Below, piece by piece: positions 20,579-32,300 of a stretch of DNA of 64,000 nucleotides. A model generated the notes under the pieces. That model made no database searches, had not been told where the DNA came from, and saw nothing but the letters and a program-made list of their open reading frames with translations. Origin of the DNA: Setoptus koraiensis (taxonomy: Eukaryota; Arthropoda); the NCBI GenBank assembly GCA_048013815.1, contig CM106585.1:23746001-23810000 (forward strand). Direction: 5' to 3'. The translations under genes and the position numbers were made by a program. Within the stretch, counting starts at the first letter, position 1; every line of letters starts with the position of its first letter.

Positions 20579-22054
20579 ATGTCCATAACTCTGGAAAACG
20601 AGTCAGACCCAACGAGCAACGTTCCTAAAGACATCACTGAAGATGTTTCTATGGAATTTGGTCAAGCTAACACCAACACAAACAATGACAACAAACAAAA
20701 TAATTTAATGGATAACGGAGACGCAACTGAAAGTGACTTTCGTTTTGCAAAGTCCCGCAAGAGAAGCGTAGAGGAAATGCTCACTGGGGACGGATCACAG
20801 TTAATATCTGACAATCACAACAACAATAACTATCAAGAGGATGGCGAAAATTCAATCAACGAAACAGCGAATAGCAATGGAATCAGCAAAAGGCCCAAGC
20901 TGGTGGATGACTCAGAGGAAGATGTCGAAAAAGACTCCATGATGGAAAAAGATCCCGTCGATAAAGATATTGATCAAGTCCTAGAAAGCTTGATTTCTAA
21001 CGACGATGACTCCGGGGAAGTGGAATTGCTCTCTGAAACAAATCACACAATGGAAGAAGGTACAGAACAAATTTCCGATGGAAATCTGGAAGTCCACAAT
21101 CCACATTTAGATACTCTCGAGGTCGAAGTAATGACTGAAAATGCTAAAGAAATTAGCGAATCCACCGACACCGCTAGCGATAGCAAGTCCACTGAAATCC
21201 AACCGAAAGTTAACCGAAGGACTAGAAAGCCTGTGATTGCTCTGCCTAACGTTGAAGGTAAAGAGTTAACTACGCCTATAACTAAGAAGCGAGTTGGACC
21301 CAAATCACGAGTGGGTCCAGCCTCTAAGCGTTCAAAAGCCAAAAGAAAATCCAAAGACGATGATGAAGATGATACGCAAGAGGAATACTACCTCTCCGAC
21401 GCCACATCTACTGAAGCTGAACCAAGACAGGTTAGATCTAGGCCTCAAAGAAATACTGCTCATCGAGAAATGCCTCAACAAGACGATAATGAACCCGATG
21501 ATGTCGAAGAGGAAAAAGAGGACGACGACGACGATGATGAAAGACAGGCTAGCAGCCCTAAAGAATATGTAGTCGATAAAATTCTTGATAAGCGTAATGC
21601 TAAGGATTCCTACGGAAACGAAAGAGTCGAGTACAGGGTTAAATGGGAAGGATATCCCAATTCTGCTAACACCTGGGAACCTTTGTGCAACCTCGCGGAT
21701 TGTGACGATGCCATCAAATCTTACGAGGAAGCTCAAGCCTCTTTAATTTCCAAAAAGAAAACATCTCTGGCAAACGCTTCATCCGGACCCAGACGTCAAG
21801 ACGATAGTGACGATGGTATATCACCTCAAAAGAAACCCAAAAAGGCTACCAGAGAGCCACCTCTAGTTGATAAAAATGAAGTTGAAGTGAAAGAAATCAT
21901 CGGCCTCGCTCGATGTGGCAGCGAGAAATATTTTCTGTTGAGATTCCACGAGTCAAGCAAACGAGAACCTCAGTTCTTACGTTCAACCGTTGCGGCAAGA
22001 TTGATTCCTCTAAAAGTGATTGACTTCTATACAAAAAATGTGGTCTGGAAGTAA
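20579..22054 (+). CDS. HP1-type chromodomain / chromoshadow protein with long N-terminal extension
   Basis: Single-exon frame of 491 codons from an ATG. A chromodomain spans about residues 329-388 (EYVVDKILDKRNAKDSYG, then YRVKWEGYPNSANTWEPLCN), with aromatic-cage candidates Y330, W356 and Y359. A chromoshadow domain occupies the last 58 residues or so (SEKYFLLRFHESSKREPQFL, ARLIPLKVIDFYTKNVVWK). This order defines the HP1 family: it reads H3K9-methyl marks and dimerises to recruit silencing partners. HP1 proteins are usually around 200 residues. Here about 325 extra residues precede the chromodomain, rich in Asp/Glu/Ser/Asn with basic clusters (KRSKAKRKSKDDDEDD) and likely disordered. It could be the somatic HP1a equivalent or a specialised paralogue. 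An AATAAA at 22326-22331 is a candidate poly(A) signal. Confidence 0.88.
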   Translation: MSITLENESDPTSNVPKDITEDVSMEFGQANTNTNNDNKQNNLMDNGDATESDFRFAKSRKRSVEEMLTGDGSQLISDNHNNNNYQEDGENSINETANSNGISKRPKLVDDSEEDVEKDSMMEKDPVDKDIDQVLESLISNDDDSGEVELLSETNHTMEEGTEQISDGNLEVHNPHLDTLEVEVMTENAKEISESTDTASDSKSTEIQPKVNRRTRKPVIALPNVEGKELTTPITKKRVGPKSRVGPASKRSKAKRKSKDDDEDDTQEEYYLSDATSTEAEPRQVRSRPQRNTAHREMPQQDDNEPDDVEEEKEDDDDDDERQASSPKEYVVDKILDKRNAKDSYGNERVEYRVKWEGYPNSANTWEPLCNLADCDDAIKSYEEAQASLISKKKTSLANASSGPRRQDDSDDGISPQKKPKKATREPPLVDKNEVEVKEIIGLARCGSEKYFLLRFHESSKREPQFLRSTVAARLIPLKVIDFYTKNVVWK

Positions 22055-22929
22055 GCGTAACATTTTCACAGATGTAAATTGAATGAGGATAGGCTCGTAG
22101 ATCATCAAACTGATCCAGTAGTTCAGACCAAATGTACATAGGACTTTATGCCATCAATCATTCATATCTCTATGGTTAGCGTTTCTTAATGGTCAAAGCA
22201 TAGTTTTTCAGTGATTTCAGTAAAATATTAAGCAAAGTTGGATCAAGTCGATCTAAATATAGTCCATGTTTTTTCGTACCTTTAATGTAATAGTTCGTTG
22301 ATGTGAGAAGAATTGCGAACATGCAAATAAACGTTCACTCCCTTCCTTCTGATTTCTCTTGTCTCGGATGTTCAATCTTCCAAAAGTGGAATGCAACCAA
22401 ATATGATTTATTTTTTCGACGGGATATACTATAGAAAGGACACCCAGTATAGCGACTCGCTAATAGCGAGATTATTTTTCTAACGCTGTTATTCTATTTT
22501 GATTCCATATCCGATCGGTAGGCGTCTCTAAAAACATGACCCAATCCTCGCCTGCTCTTGTTGCGTGGTTTGGCCGCTAGAGGGATATTTACAAAATTTG
22601 GTTTTTTCGTTCTAGTGAAGTTGTAGGTCTTGAATCAATTTTTTTTTTCATCATTATAATGGATTGATGCTAGCTACTATTTGGGTATATAATTTTAATA
22701 CAAAAATGAATCGGTGATACATTCACGTTTCTCAAACATCTGGATGATAATAATTTAGTCTGTGACAAAACAAGAATAGGGATATTATTTATTGCACGAT
22801 ATCATTTTACCTTTTAACCATCATCGCCTACCATACACAACTGCACATAAATATTCTCAAGCAAGAAAAAATACTCACATTGCTTAATAATTGGAATTAG
22901 AGTGTCATTAGTCACCTTGACAAAAAAGG
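22055..22929. other. Intergenic region between HP1-like and Flacc-like genes
   Basis: 875 bp. It contains a candidate poly(A) signal AATAAA at 22326-22331 and a short inverted repeat (CTCGCTAATAGCGAG) at about 22457-22471. The rest is AT-rich and presumably includes the promoter of the next plus-strand gene. No coding signal seen. Confidence 0.45.
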
Positions 22930-25182
22930 ATGAGATCTCAAGTGGTAAACGTGGGCTCCTCAACTACGTCGTCGTCTTCGCCCTCAACAGTGCCAGTATC
23001 TGATTCGAAGAGGTCCGTCTTTGAGCGCTTGGGCAGACAAATCGACTTTAACACATCACCCATAACACCTGCTTCCAAAGTATCTAATAATTCAAGTCAG
23101 TCGTCATCGTCAATTATTCGTGAACCATTGCCAGGTCCATCAACTCAGACATCCTCTATAAAGAAACGTCTCACCGACCCTTTGTGGGAGGCTTCTAGTG
23201 AGAGACGTCGCCAGAATAGTGGCTTACGCTCAAGGTACATCGATCCTGTGGATATCGGATGTGAACTAGACAACAGTAATAGTAGTAGCAATATCAATAG
23301 TAATAATAACAATTTGAAAATTCCAATGGATCCATCTATGTTGCCTGATATCAAATCCTCCTCTGCTGGTGCTATGTCATCCATTGGCCAACGTCCGCAA
23401 TCTCCATCTCCTCAAATGATTATGCCACCTAAATACGATAGGCATGGTAATTTAATCATAAGCCTTAGAGAGAAACGCCGTCTTATGAATCACAATCGCT
23501 GGCCATCTTCGAGGCGATCAGGAAATGGTGAATTCTTTTCACACCGTCATCCAACCAATAGAGATATGGAACTCAGACAATCAGCTCATTCTATCCATCC
23601 GAATTTTGCCAAGGGTGGCTCTATGAATCGCGACCACCCATTCTCAAATATCACATCTTACGGAGGTGGCAATTCGCGCAATAGTCCATCTATGCACACT
23701 ATGAACAATCAACACGGCGGAGAGGAAGCGTCCAGATATGTCAAGTGGCGTGAGAGGCGAAATGCAATTACCTCATTGGATAGGGAGGCAGCAAGATCAA
23801 ATTCAAAAACCAATTCATTGAAGAATACACTTCAATCAACCCACAAAGATAGTGGTGCAAACTCAGCCAATCTCAAATTGTCTCCTCTATTGAACACTAA
23901 TTCGTCGTCTCCCACAACTGGAAATAATGCAACGACAAAACTAGAAAATACAAATTCAAGCTCACTCAGCCAATCTATTTCTAAGCCTTCTGCGAGTAAT
24001 AATGGCCATGGTTTTACTACAGAGGGAACAGCTACTATCATGAAGAGAAAGAAGGATTCGTCACACGCAAATAAAGAGCCACCTACTGATGTTAGTGATG
24101 GTGAAATTGTTGATGACGATTCCTCTGACGAAGAAATTCTGCAGCCAATTGAGGTCAAAAAAGAAGCCGACTTAGTCCAACAACAACCACAACAATATTA
24201 TTCAAAGGGTCACACCTCTTCATCTAGGTACTCAGAACATTCGAACTCAGCATTAACCATTAGTAGTGGTCGAACTAAAGAACGTAACACCCATGACGAA
24301 GTCAGTGATGATGATGGACTCACCATGGCATCGAAAATTAGATCAGAATCTAGCCCACGGCTTCAATCCATCGGTGTGTGGGAAGTCAATAGGAAGGTAG
24401 AATCTAGGTCCTCCGCTAGGGGAGAAAAAGATCCAGAATATCATGGTGATAGTAGAGAGGGTAAGAACAAAGACTCTGATAGCTTACTGGACGAACCACC
24501 AGCAAAGAAAAAATATGTCGATACAGTTGGTGATCAAAAGGACAATTCGAGTAATGATAATCTCGAGACAATTAGTGATGACGAATTCGATGCCATGGTC
24601 GATGGAGATCAAGATTCCTCCACCAAGGGCTCATCGAGCTTCTATCCTGATGACAACAAGACTAAGGATAATCTAGAACAAAAACAGTCTTCTCAAGCAA
24701 CTAATGGATCAGCACAACAAAAGTCTACATGTGCAGACAAGGGCGAATCAGAATTAATCAAAGCTTTGGGCATCGACTGGGCCAACTTGTGTGATCTAGC
24801 AAAGAGACAATCAAAATCTAGGGAAATATTCACACCTGGATGTGCTAGATCAAGGTTTACGGCTCCTCACTATTTAAAAACATTGAGGATATCGCCTGAG
24901 TTAGCCGGAGAAGAGCTAATGAATCAGATCAATAGAATATGCGGGCGCATTGAATTAGATGAAAAATCAACAACCAATTCACCCAAACAACCCCAAATCA
25001 AAGAGGATCAAACTAGCTCAGATTTTTCTTCGAGTCTCATGTGTGCCAACGAAATATTCCCGACAGGTGTAGATTCGTTGGATCAATACAAAATCCAAAA
25101 TGCATCCATATCCAGTCCAGACTCAATACTAGATAGGCAAGCCCAAACGAATCTAGGCGGAACTGACACAATTGACACCTAA
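22930..25182 (+). CDS. ZC3H13/Flacc-like subunit of the m6A methyltransferase complex
   Basis: Single-exon frame of 750 codons from an ATG. The protein is mostly disordered (Ser/Asn/Lys/Asp), but short blocks match ZC3H13 and its fly counterpart Flacc (Xio). They are an N-terminal SVFERLG at residues 29-35; ETISDDEFDAMVDGD near 546-560, corresponding to ISDDELDEILAGD; ALGIDWANL near 612-620; and FTPGCARSRF near 634, followed by LRISPELAGEELMNQINRIC. The order and spacing of the C-terminal blocks are diagnostic. In animals this protein bridges the Mettl3 catalytic core to the WTAP/Virilizer/Hakai/Nito (MACOM) part of the m6A writer in the nucleus. No CCCH zinc finger is visible, as in insect Flacc and unlike vertebrate ZC3H13. 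Extra conserved-looking segments are YDRHGNLIISLREKRRLMNH and RYVKWRERRNAITSLDREAA. Confidence 0.8.
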   Translation: MRSQVVNVGSSTTSSSSPSTVPVSDSKRSVFERLGRQIDFNTSPITPASKVSNNSSQSSSSIIREPLPGPSTQTSSIKKRLTDPLWEASSERRRQNSGLRSRYIDPVDIGCELDNSNSSSNINSNNNNLKIPMDPSMLPDIKSSSAGAMSSIGQRPQSPSPQMIMPPKYDRHGNLIISLREKRRLMNHNRWPSSRRSGNGEFFSHRHPTNRDMELRQSAHSIHPNFAKGGSMNRDHPFSNITSYGGGNSRNSPSMHTMNNQHGGEEASRYVKWRERRNAITSLDREAARSNSKTNSLKNTLQSTHKDSGANSANLKLSPLLNTNSSSPTTGNNATTKLENTNSSSLSQSISKPSASNNGHGFTTEGTATIMKRKKDSSHANKEPPTDVSDGEIVDDDSSDEEILQPIEVKKEADLVQQQPQQYYSKGHTSSSRYSEHSNSALTISSGRTKERNTHDEVSDDDGLTMASKIRSESSPRLQSIGVWEVNRKVESRSSARGEKDPEYHGDSREGKNKDSDSLLDEPPAKKKYVDTVGDQKDNSSNDNLETISDDEFDAMVDGDQDSSTKGSSSFYPDDNKTKDNLEQKQSSQATNGSAQQKSTCADKGESELIKALGIDWANLCDLAKRQSKSREIFTPGCARSRFTAPHYLKTLRISPELAGEELMNQINRICGRIELDEKSTTNSPKQPQIKEDQTSSDFSSSLMCANEIFPTGVDSLDQYKIQNASISSPDSILDRQAQTNLGGTDTIDT

Positions 25183-25672
25183 ATCTCATAATTGCATAGA
25201 AATGCAAAATAATCGAGAATGATTGATTTGATTACTGGAATATACCATTATGCCAAGAGGCGCTGTATATGTTCACCGAACTATCTACGTGATTGTTAAC
25301 TGATAATGATCAATGTTAAATTAAAAACCAGGATGAGTTGATTTTTATCATAATCAATTACCTGATAACTTATTGTTAGAATAAGATTATCATAATTGAT
25401 AGAATTAAAAAAGAGAACTATATCGCACAAATTTTTATTTATTACTATGAACTTTGGAGTGGACATGAGAATGAACATCTTTGATTGAAGAAAGTTCTTA
25501 TTTTGGCAGCTGTTACTATCGGTTCATTTCAATATTAGAAACGTTGAATAATATCTTTGTAATTCGTTTCAGAAATATCTAGGTAAAATTTCAGGACGGT
25601 CTGACTATTTGTATAGTTAAGTTACAATATATTACTATAATATCATTATCATGTTTGGTACATCTTGTAGTA
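25183..25672. other. Convergent intergenic region (Flacc-like / GABA-B-R2)
   Basis: 490 bp, very AT-rich. It separates the 3' end of the Flacc-like gene from the 3' end of the minus-strand GABA-B-R2 gene. Candidate poly(A) hexamers are ATTAAA near 25320 (plus) and AATAAA on the minus strand near 25436. No coding content. Confidence 0.5.
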
Positions 25673-27877
25673 TCATAGGCATTCAATTATATCACATCTA
25701 ATAAGGGATGATTGATCGTCTTGATCTTCATCATCGTTAGTTGTTTGTTCTACTTTGTTATTTCCATTCCTATCTTTGCTATCACCAGTATCATCGACGT
25801 TGGGACGATTGATTAGGATGGTTTCATGATGATCCGCAGATTGTTGTGAATCAATACGATCAACGCAATCATTGGCAGATGTCGATGGATATTGGTAAAG
25901 TTGTTGTTGCAGTGGTTGATCACAAGCATTGGCATTCCTCTTATCCGTGGTGATAGTTGACTTTTTGGTGGTGTTGTCTATCAATAATAGATCACGAATA
26001 TTGTTTACATTGCCACTTGTTTTAATTGTTGATGGTATAATATCTGCAGATTTATATCTTCTATTAAGAGTTTCACTTTTTGTTTGATGCTGATGAGCCT
26101 GATGCGCTCTCTGTGAGTGCTGATGGTGATGATGGTGCTGTTGATGATGACGATGGTGGTGATGTTGTTGCTGTAATTGCGGAGATGATGATCGCACGCT
26201 TGTGTCAATGTCATCGTTGGATGTAACCTGTTGAAATAAAGCACAAGAAGATACTGTTGCACAATTGGACAGTGAATTATTCGATTGATTTTGGTTGATT
26301 GATTTGGATCTATGATCGTGATGATGGTAATGGTGATGCTGTTGATGAACATGTTGAACATGTCCACTCAGATGAGCTGTGTCCACTTCATCTTGGCTAG
26401 TTATATTGGCGGCCAATGGAATAGATTGATTAGATACGTTGCTACTAGTGTTTGTGCATGTTCCCGTAGTTGCACTTGTTTCCGTTCTAGATATTGTGTG
26501 ACAGGTGCCAGTAGATAGTGAATTTGAGCGTGTAAATTGTTGCTGACTGTCTTCGCTGGTGTACGAGCTCGAGGTTGACAATGTTCGCGACGAACAACAT
26601 GTAGAACATGATCGAGTTAGGCTGTATTCATTGTCGTAACTAGTGATGGTTGCATCAGTGGTAAGGTCTGTGTTAGAAGACATAAGCAAATAATTCTGAC
26701 AGATTGTTGCCGGTGTCCCAGACGTAGCAGTCTTATTGCTGTTCGTTTGGTTCACTGGCTGGCGATTGGCTGCAGCTCGTTGTAGTTGCTGATTAGAAAT
26801 GCATCGTTTAGGCGTCATGAGTGTCTGTTGTTGTTGTTGCTGCTGCTGCTGTTGATGCTGAGGTTGTTGAGGTTGTTCATGCTGGCCTCTTTTCTGTTGT
26901 TGAGCTCGATTGTTGATGTTGTATTTTGAATTGTCCTGACAATTACACCTGTAAGAAGAGGACACCGAATCAATGGTACAAGTGGGACTGCTAGTACTAC
27001 TGCTAATCATCGTGTGACCACAGTGGTGTTTTGCACCGGAAAAGGCACAAGTTGCTGTGCTCTGATGATGGTGACGAAGTTTCGGCTCATTTGATGAATT
27101 GCAATTACAACTGTTTCTACCTGCTAATTGTTGTTTATCGTTGCTTTGTTCACCTGTCGTTCGTTGTTGGTGCGTTTGATTGCTGTGAATTATCATGTCC
27201 TGATGGTGATGCTTTTGTCGAATTTTTATAGCGGAATTTACATCGTGACAACATTTAATTTGGTTACTTTGGCCGTATTGTTGCTGATGCTGTTGTTGTT
27301 GTGATTCCATTTTGCTCAATTCTGAGGTAGATCGACTCAACAAGCCCAATTTTGTGTCTCCCAATTGTTTGGATCTAGGTGTACTAAGTAGTAGTTGTTG
27401 TTGTTGTTTGTTTACTGGGGCGCTAGTTCTGGCTGTTGTTGTGTTACCCGAGTGTCTATTCTTTGCTTGATGATGAGTCGTATATTTAGATTGTTTATTA
27501 ATGGTCGATTGTGAGCAATAGCTTGAACAACAGCAACACTGATTACAGCATGAATTACTATTGTTGTGATCAGTTGTTGATGAGGCAGCCGATGTTTTGT
27601 TGACACTATTATTACCAATTGCTAATGATTTGTTATTGTTGTTGTTGTTGTTGTTGCTGGTGGTTGTGGTGGCGGTATCGCCCTTGATAGCATTGGTCGA
27701 TATTATTGTTGTTCGGTTGTTGCTTTTAACTAACATTGTCTGATTTTGGGTGGAAGTGGCATTCAGTAACGACGACGATGAACCCATAAATACATCGTCT
27801 TGAGAGCCACTGGTATTTGTGGCAACAACAAAGTTCTTTTTGTTTGTGTTGACGTTCGTCACACCAATTTGATCACT

Positions 27878-27911
<34 letters not shown>

Positions 27912-29383
27912 TGCAATTTCTCATGACGCAGTTTAATCAATTCAAATTCTTTTCTGCCTAAATATTCTATTAGTGACATTGTTCTAACCATTTTAGCTGG
28001 CGCTTCCACTCTGGATGTTTCACATTCTTTGAATGTCACCGGACACGATATATTATGCTGTTGTGTGTCAACGAGTTTATTAATGTTGTCGCTAGTGTTT
28101 GTCGTGGACTGTTGTTTGTTGATTGACAATTGATCACGATTAATTGATGGCTGCTTGCTGTTTTTATCTATTTTAACAACATTAGCTGCCATCATTTGCC
28201 TTACATTAATATTGTTAGGCTTCATTATTATTATGCTGTTGCCAGTGTCATCGCTCAAGAACGGACCCTTACACCATTGTGTATAATCTAATTTGGTGCA
28301 ATAACTATCGTATGGCCTAACGGTTGTCTTGATCATCTTATAATACGGATCAACGGATTTGTCCATGGTTGTATGTCGGTTGTTAGTTTGTTTGTTTATG
28401 TGACACAAGCAATTGTGATTATTTTCAAAACAACTACTACTGTTGTAATCGTCTTCAACGCCATTGTCGACAATGTCATTATCAACGTCAACATCAACAC
28501 CGGTGTCACCTGTAACAGCATCGTCATAATACATTACTGGACAATGACACGAACTAGTATCCGTTGTTGTGCTATACATATACTGTTGTTGATACATTTG
28601 TTGTCCACTTGTTGTAGTGGCCGTCGCTGTTGTTGAATGTGTTGCACCAGTTGTTGTAGTTGTGTTATGATTTGAGCTTAACTCTAATTCAACATCAGTT
28701 ATTGTAGTTGCTGTAGGTGTTGTTGTCACAGTTGGTTCGCTGTTAATGTTAGTGCCAATATTGCAAAAATGATAATTATTATTAGTATTCAATATGGCAT
28801 TACTATTGCTACTAGTACTTCCGCTCGACATTGACATAACATTTGTTGCCATTGTTGCTAATGTTGCTGTTGTCGCTGTTGTTGATGGCGCTGATGATGT
28901 TGTTGCCAATGTCACTGATGTTGTTATTCCGGTTGCCGACAAACACGACACTTGATCGCAAGGCTTCAATAGAGATGAGCAATGACCATTATCACCAGAT
29001 TGCCGATCGATGCAACATTGTTTAGTGGCCGTTTCGCTATCGTCCTGTTGCAATTGTTGTTGCTGTTGTTGTTGTTGTTGCTGTTGTTGTTGTTGTTTAT
29101 GTTGCAAAATAGATAAACTTTGCAATTTACGTAATCTAAAATTGAGCGCCTCCAATTCGTATGTTTTTTCTTTCAACAAAGAACGCTGTCTAACATTTTC
29201 GTCCATCATCAATTTAACTCTATCGTTTATATTTGCACCATTATTACCATGGCAACTGGCACTGGCGGCCAAGCCGCAACCACTTCCGGCACTGTTCTCT
29301 TCGTAGGTGTTCTTTTTGAAAGTCTTCAATGTGGCACGGACACGATGATCGCCCGCCTTTGGATTGTGCTTCAATTCAATCAG
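25673..29383 (-). CDS. GABA-B-R2: GABA-B-R2 exon 13: coiled coil and giant low-complexity cytoplasmic tail
   Basis: The exon starts after a TTAG acceptor and reads [20 protein letters not shown], so the true frame begins upstream of any Met. A coiled coil ([20 protein letters not shown]) lies near tail residues 60-95, where R2 pairs with R1. About 1,130 residues of Gln-, Asn-, Thr-, Ser- and His-rich sequence follow, with poly-Gln (tracts at 29044-29096 and 26827-26856), poly-Asn (27884-27910, 27636-27655) and His/Gln runs (26116-26175), ending [14 protein letters not shown]. Human R2 has a tail of about 190 residues. The frame is open across 3.7 kb of repetitive sequence, which supports real selection on it. 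Confidence 0.85.
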
Positions 29384-32300
29384 CTAAGATACAAAACGAG
29401 AAGAATTCGACGAAATACGAATGACAAATACGGCATACGTAAGTATCAGTATCGTTATGAAAACAACAGCGCAACAGTGTAGTAATGAACTAATTGAAAA
29501 CCAATTAGAACAGTTGATCAATTTATGTGACGCACCAATCTCACCTTTGGCACGAAAACTAAGCAAAGGGTTGTTGTGGAACAAAAAATTATAAATATGG
29601 ATATTATCACGAACGATGCATCTTGTTGATCGCGCAAAACAAACGACAGACCAGCTCCAATGACACACATTATCACTACGTTGTAAACCTATATTGTTGG
29701 TAATGGAAAGATGAGATAGAGGTCAGTGATTAATTGATTTGCATTCGCAATCAATAACTTGTGTATGTTTACAAGCGTATGAGTTCAGTTGCAATGCTTA
29801 CCGAGAGGCCGATATATTTTGAGTCGTTCAAGGCGGGTATGCTGACGTGACGCGTCTCCCTGGATACGCGGGGTTCATTCATTGGGAAGTATCGATTTTG
29901 ACACAATTGAATACATTTGTTTGTGTGTGAGAATTCACTATCTAATTATATACTATTATATCAGTCGATATGAATGTAATGTAATGTATATTGCACTTAC
30001 CAGGCTAGAAAGCAACCGAACAACATCAATAGACCTTTGTAAACATATATTATGCTAAGGAATATACTCATTCGTTTGCTCTGACAATGTTCCATTTCGG
30101 GTATTATCAGTTCATCCTCGTTGTCGTTCGATTGCTACATTGTACACGGCATGAGTATGACAGTAATTGAATGGTTATCATTTGAATAATAATAATAAAA
30201 TAATAACAATTTATATTATCATAATACAAGTTCCATTGAACTCAAGATACTCACCACACCTGTACCGTTATTGGTCTCTCTGTAGAATGGGTCAACTATT
30301 TGCCAGACGGTCAGTATGCAAATATCAAATGTTATTAATATGGCGACCACAAGAAATAATTTGTAATCCTTAATAACTTTCTTGTGTAACTTTATATTTG
30401 TAAATATCGAGTGGACACGAAATGTTTTGCTAAACATTGAGCCAAATGCCAAAGTGAAACCCGACATGAGCACCCATGCTCTAGCCTGAACAATACATAA
30501 CATTAGATTATGATTTAAGCACATGAGATGAGACAGTTGCAATTAGATTAGATAGTTGATTTTATTAGTTGAGTCAATGCCAATTTGCTTCCCTATAGAC
30601 AGCATGAAACACCAATCAATATCAACACAATAATTAGTTTAAGGTGAGTAAACTTACAGCACAAATATAGGGAAAGTTGGACTCGCTTGTAAGGCCACTA
30701 TCCAAGCCTAATATTATCACACTTGTATAGGTCAATATACAGCCTATAATAATGAGATTGTTCAGATATGGACTGGACATCTTGATATATCTAGTATATC
30801 GATTGTGAATATAAACATACAGGTAAGATACCGATTATCGTTAGCGAGAATAATTATGATGATATGAAAACAAATTGATACATTGTATGCATTGTGCCTT
30901 CCAATAGGCCCGTGAATATCGGCCATGCAGTCATAAGATTAATTCAAGTTAAATAGCTCACCTCTGATTTCTAAATTTAATGTTTATCGATAGAAATACC
31001 ACAGCCAGTACGATACCTATTGTGGCTAAAATGGATATCAACACAAATAATGTCCTATTCACTCTAGATGGTATCACTTTTTGAATTGTATAGTCAATCG
31101 GTGGCGATGTACCTGTATAAATTGATGTGGTTGATTTAATTAATTAATCAATTTAATTGAGTATTGATGATTAGTGGTTTCATCCAGTTATCAATTGTCT
31201 TGGGTGAAACATACCTCGCCAGAAGATGGGAAAGCCGACCTTGAGATCCAGTTGATCATTGAGAGCGTCATAGCTACCAATGATCACTTCCGTTTTCTCA
31301 CGAAATGCTTGGAATTGCCTGAAACTAATGAGGCCCGGCCTCTCGTTTTTGTAAAAGCTCACAACACCCTAAATGATGAAAATAAGCATAAATTGTGATT
31401 ATTATTATGGACAGTGTGAATAAGTGTGAATTGTTCAGTTTGTTTGCAGTTTTGCCAGAGTGCAAAAATTGATCGAATGATGGCCTTGTTACTCACAGTT
31501 ACTCCTTGAAACATTGTTTGATTTAGAGCCGTTCTTATCATGTTGGCCCAAAAAGGTTGATGATAATCAAAGTCCATCAAAGAATTTCTCGAGTTCTTGA
31601 ATTTAATTTGCTGATCAACAGAATGTAAGGCCAAAGCGATGGCCCAAACACCATCGTAAACGTAACCATAGAATTTATTTGGTTCGATTTTGATGGCCAA
31701 CTCTTGGGCTCGTTGTTTGTATTCGTTGTAATACTCATGTGCGCGCTGTATATTTATATTTATTTCATAATCGGGATTATAATAAATAAATTGGGACAGA
31801 TAATCCGTACAGATTGCATGTGATTAATAAGTGAGAAGATAAAGTCATTCTGTGAACAATAACGCTTCGCAAGACATGCCCGTGAACTCACCATTCCCGA
31901 CACTGTGCGCTTCTGCGAACTGCTAACAGGTGTAATGTCGGTTATTATGTAACCATCCATGGCAATTAGTAGCTCTTCTCTGCTGCACCGACTTTTGTTG
32001 TAATTCAACTCGAAACTTTGCCACAGTTTATCCTCGCTAATGCCAGTTAAAATCCATTGATATTTCCTGCCGGTCATTCGTTCAGTGAATGCCTCACAAA
32101 ATAATTGCAGGGCCCATTTTTCATCGAAATTTCCCAAAATTATGCGCACGTCTTTATCCTGTGAGACAACGAGTGATTAATTGATAGTACAGAAACTACT
32201 TGTTAGACCTTGAATTCATAACGATATACACACAATACAATAACAATTATCAAAAGTGCCCCATAATACATCTGACAGGACACAAAATGGAGAAAATAAA

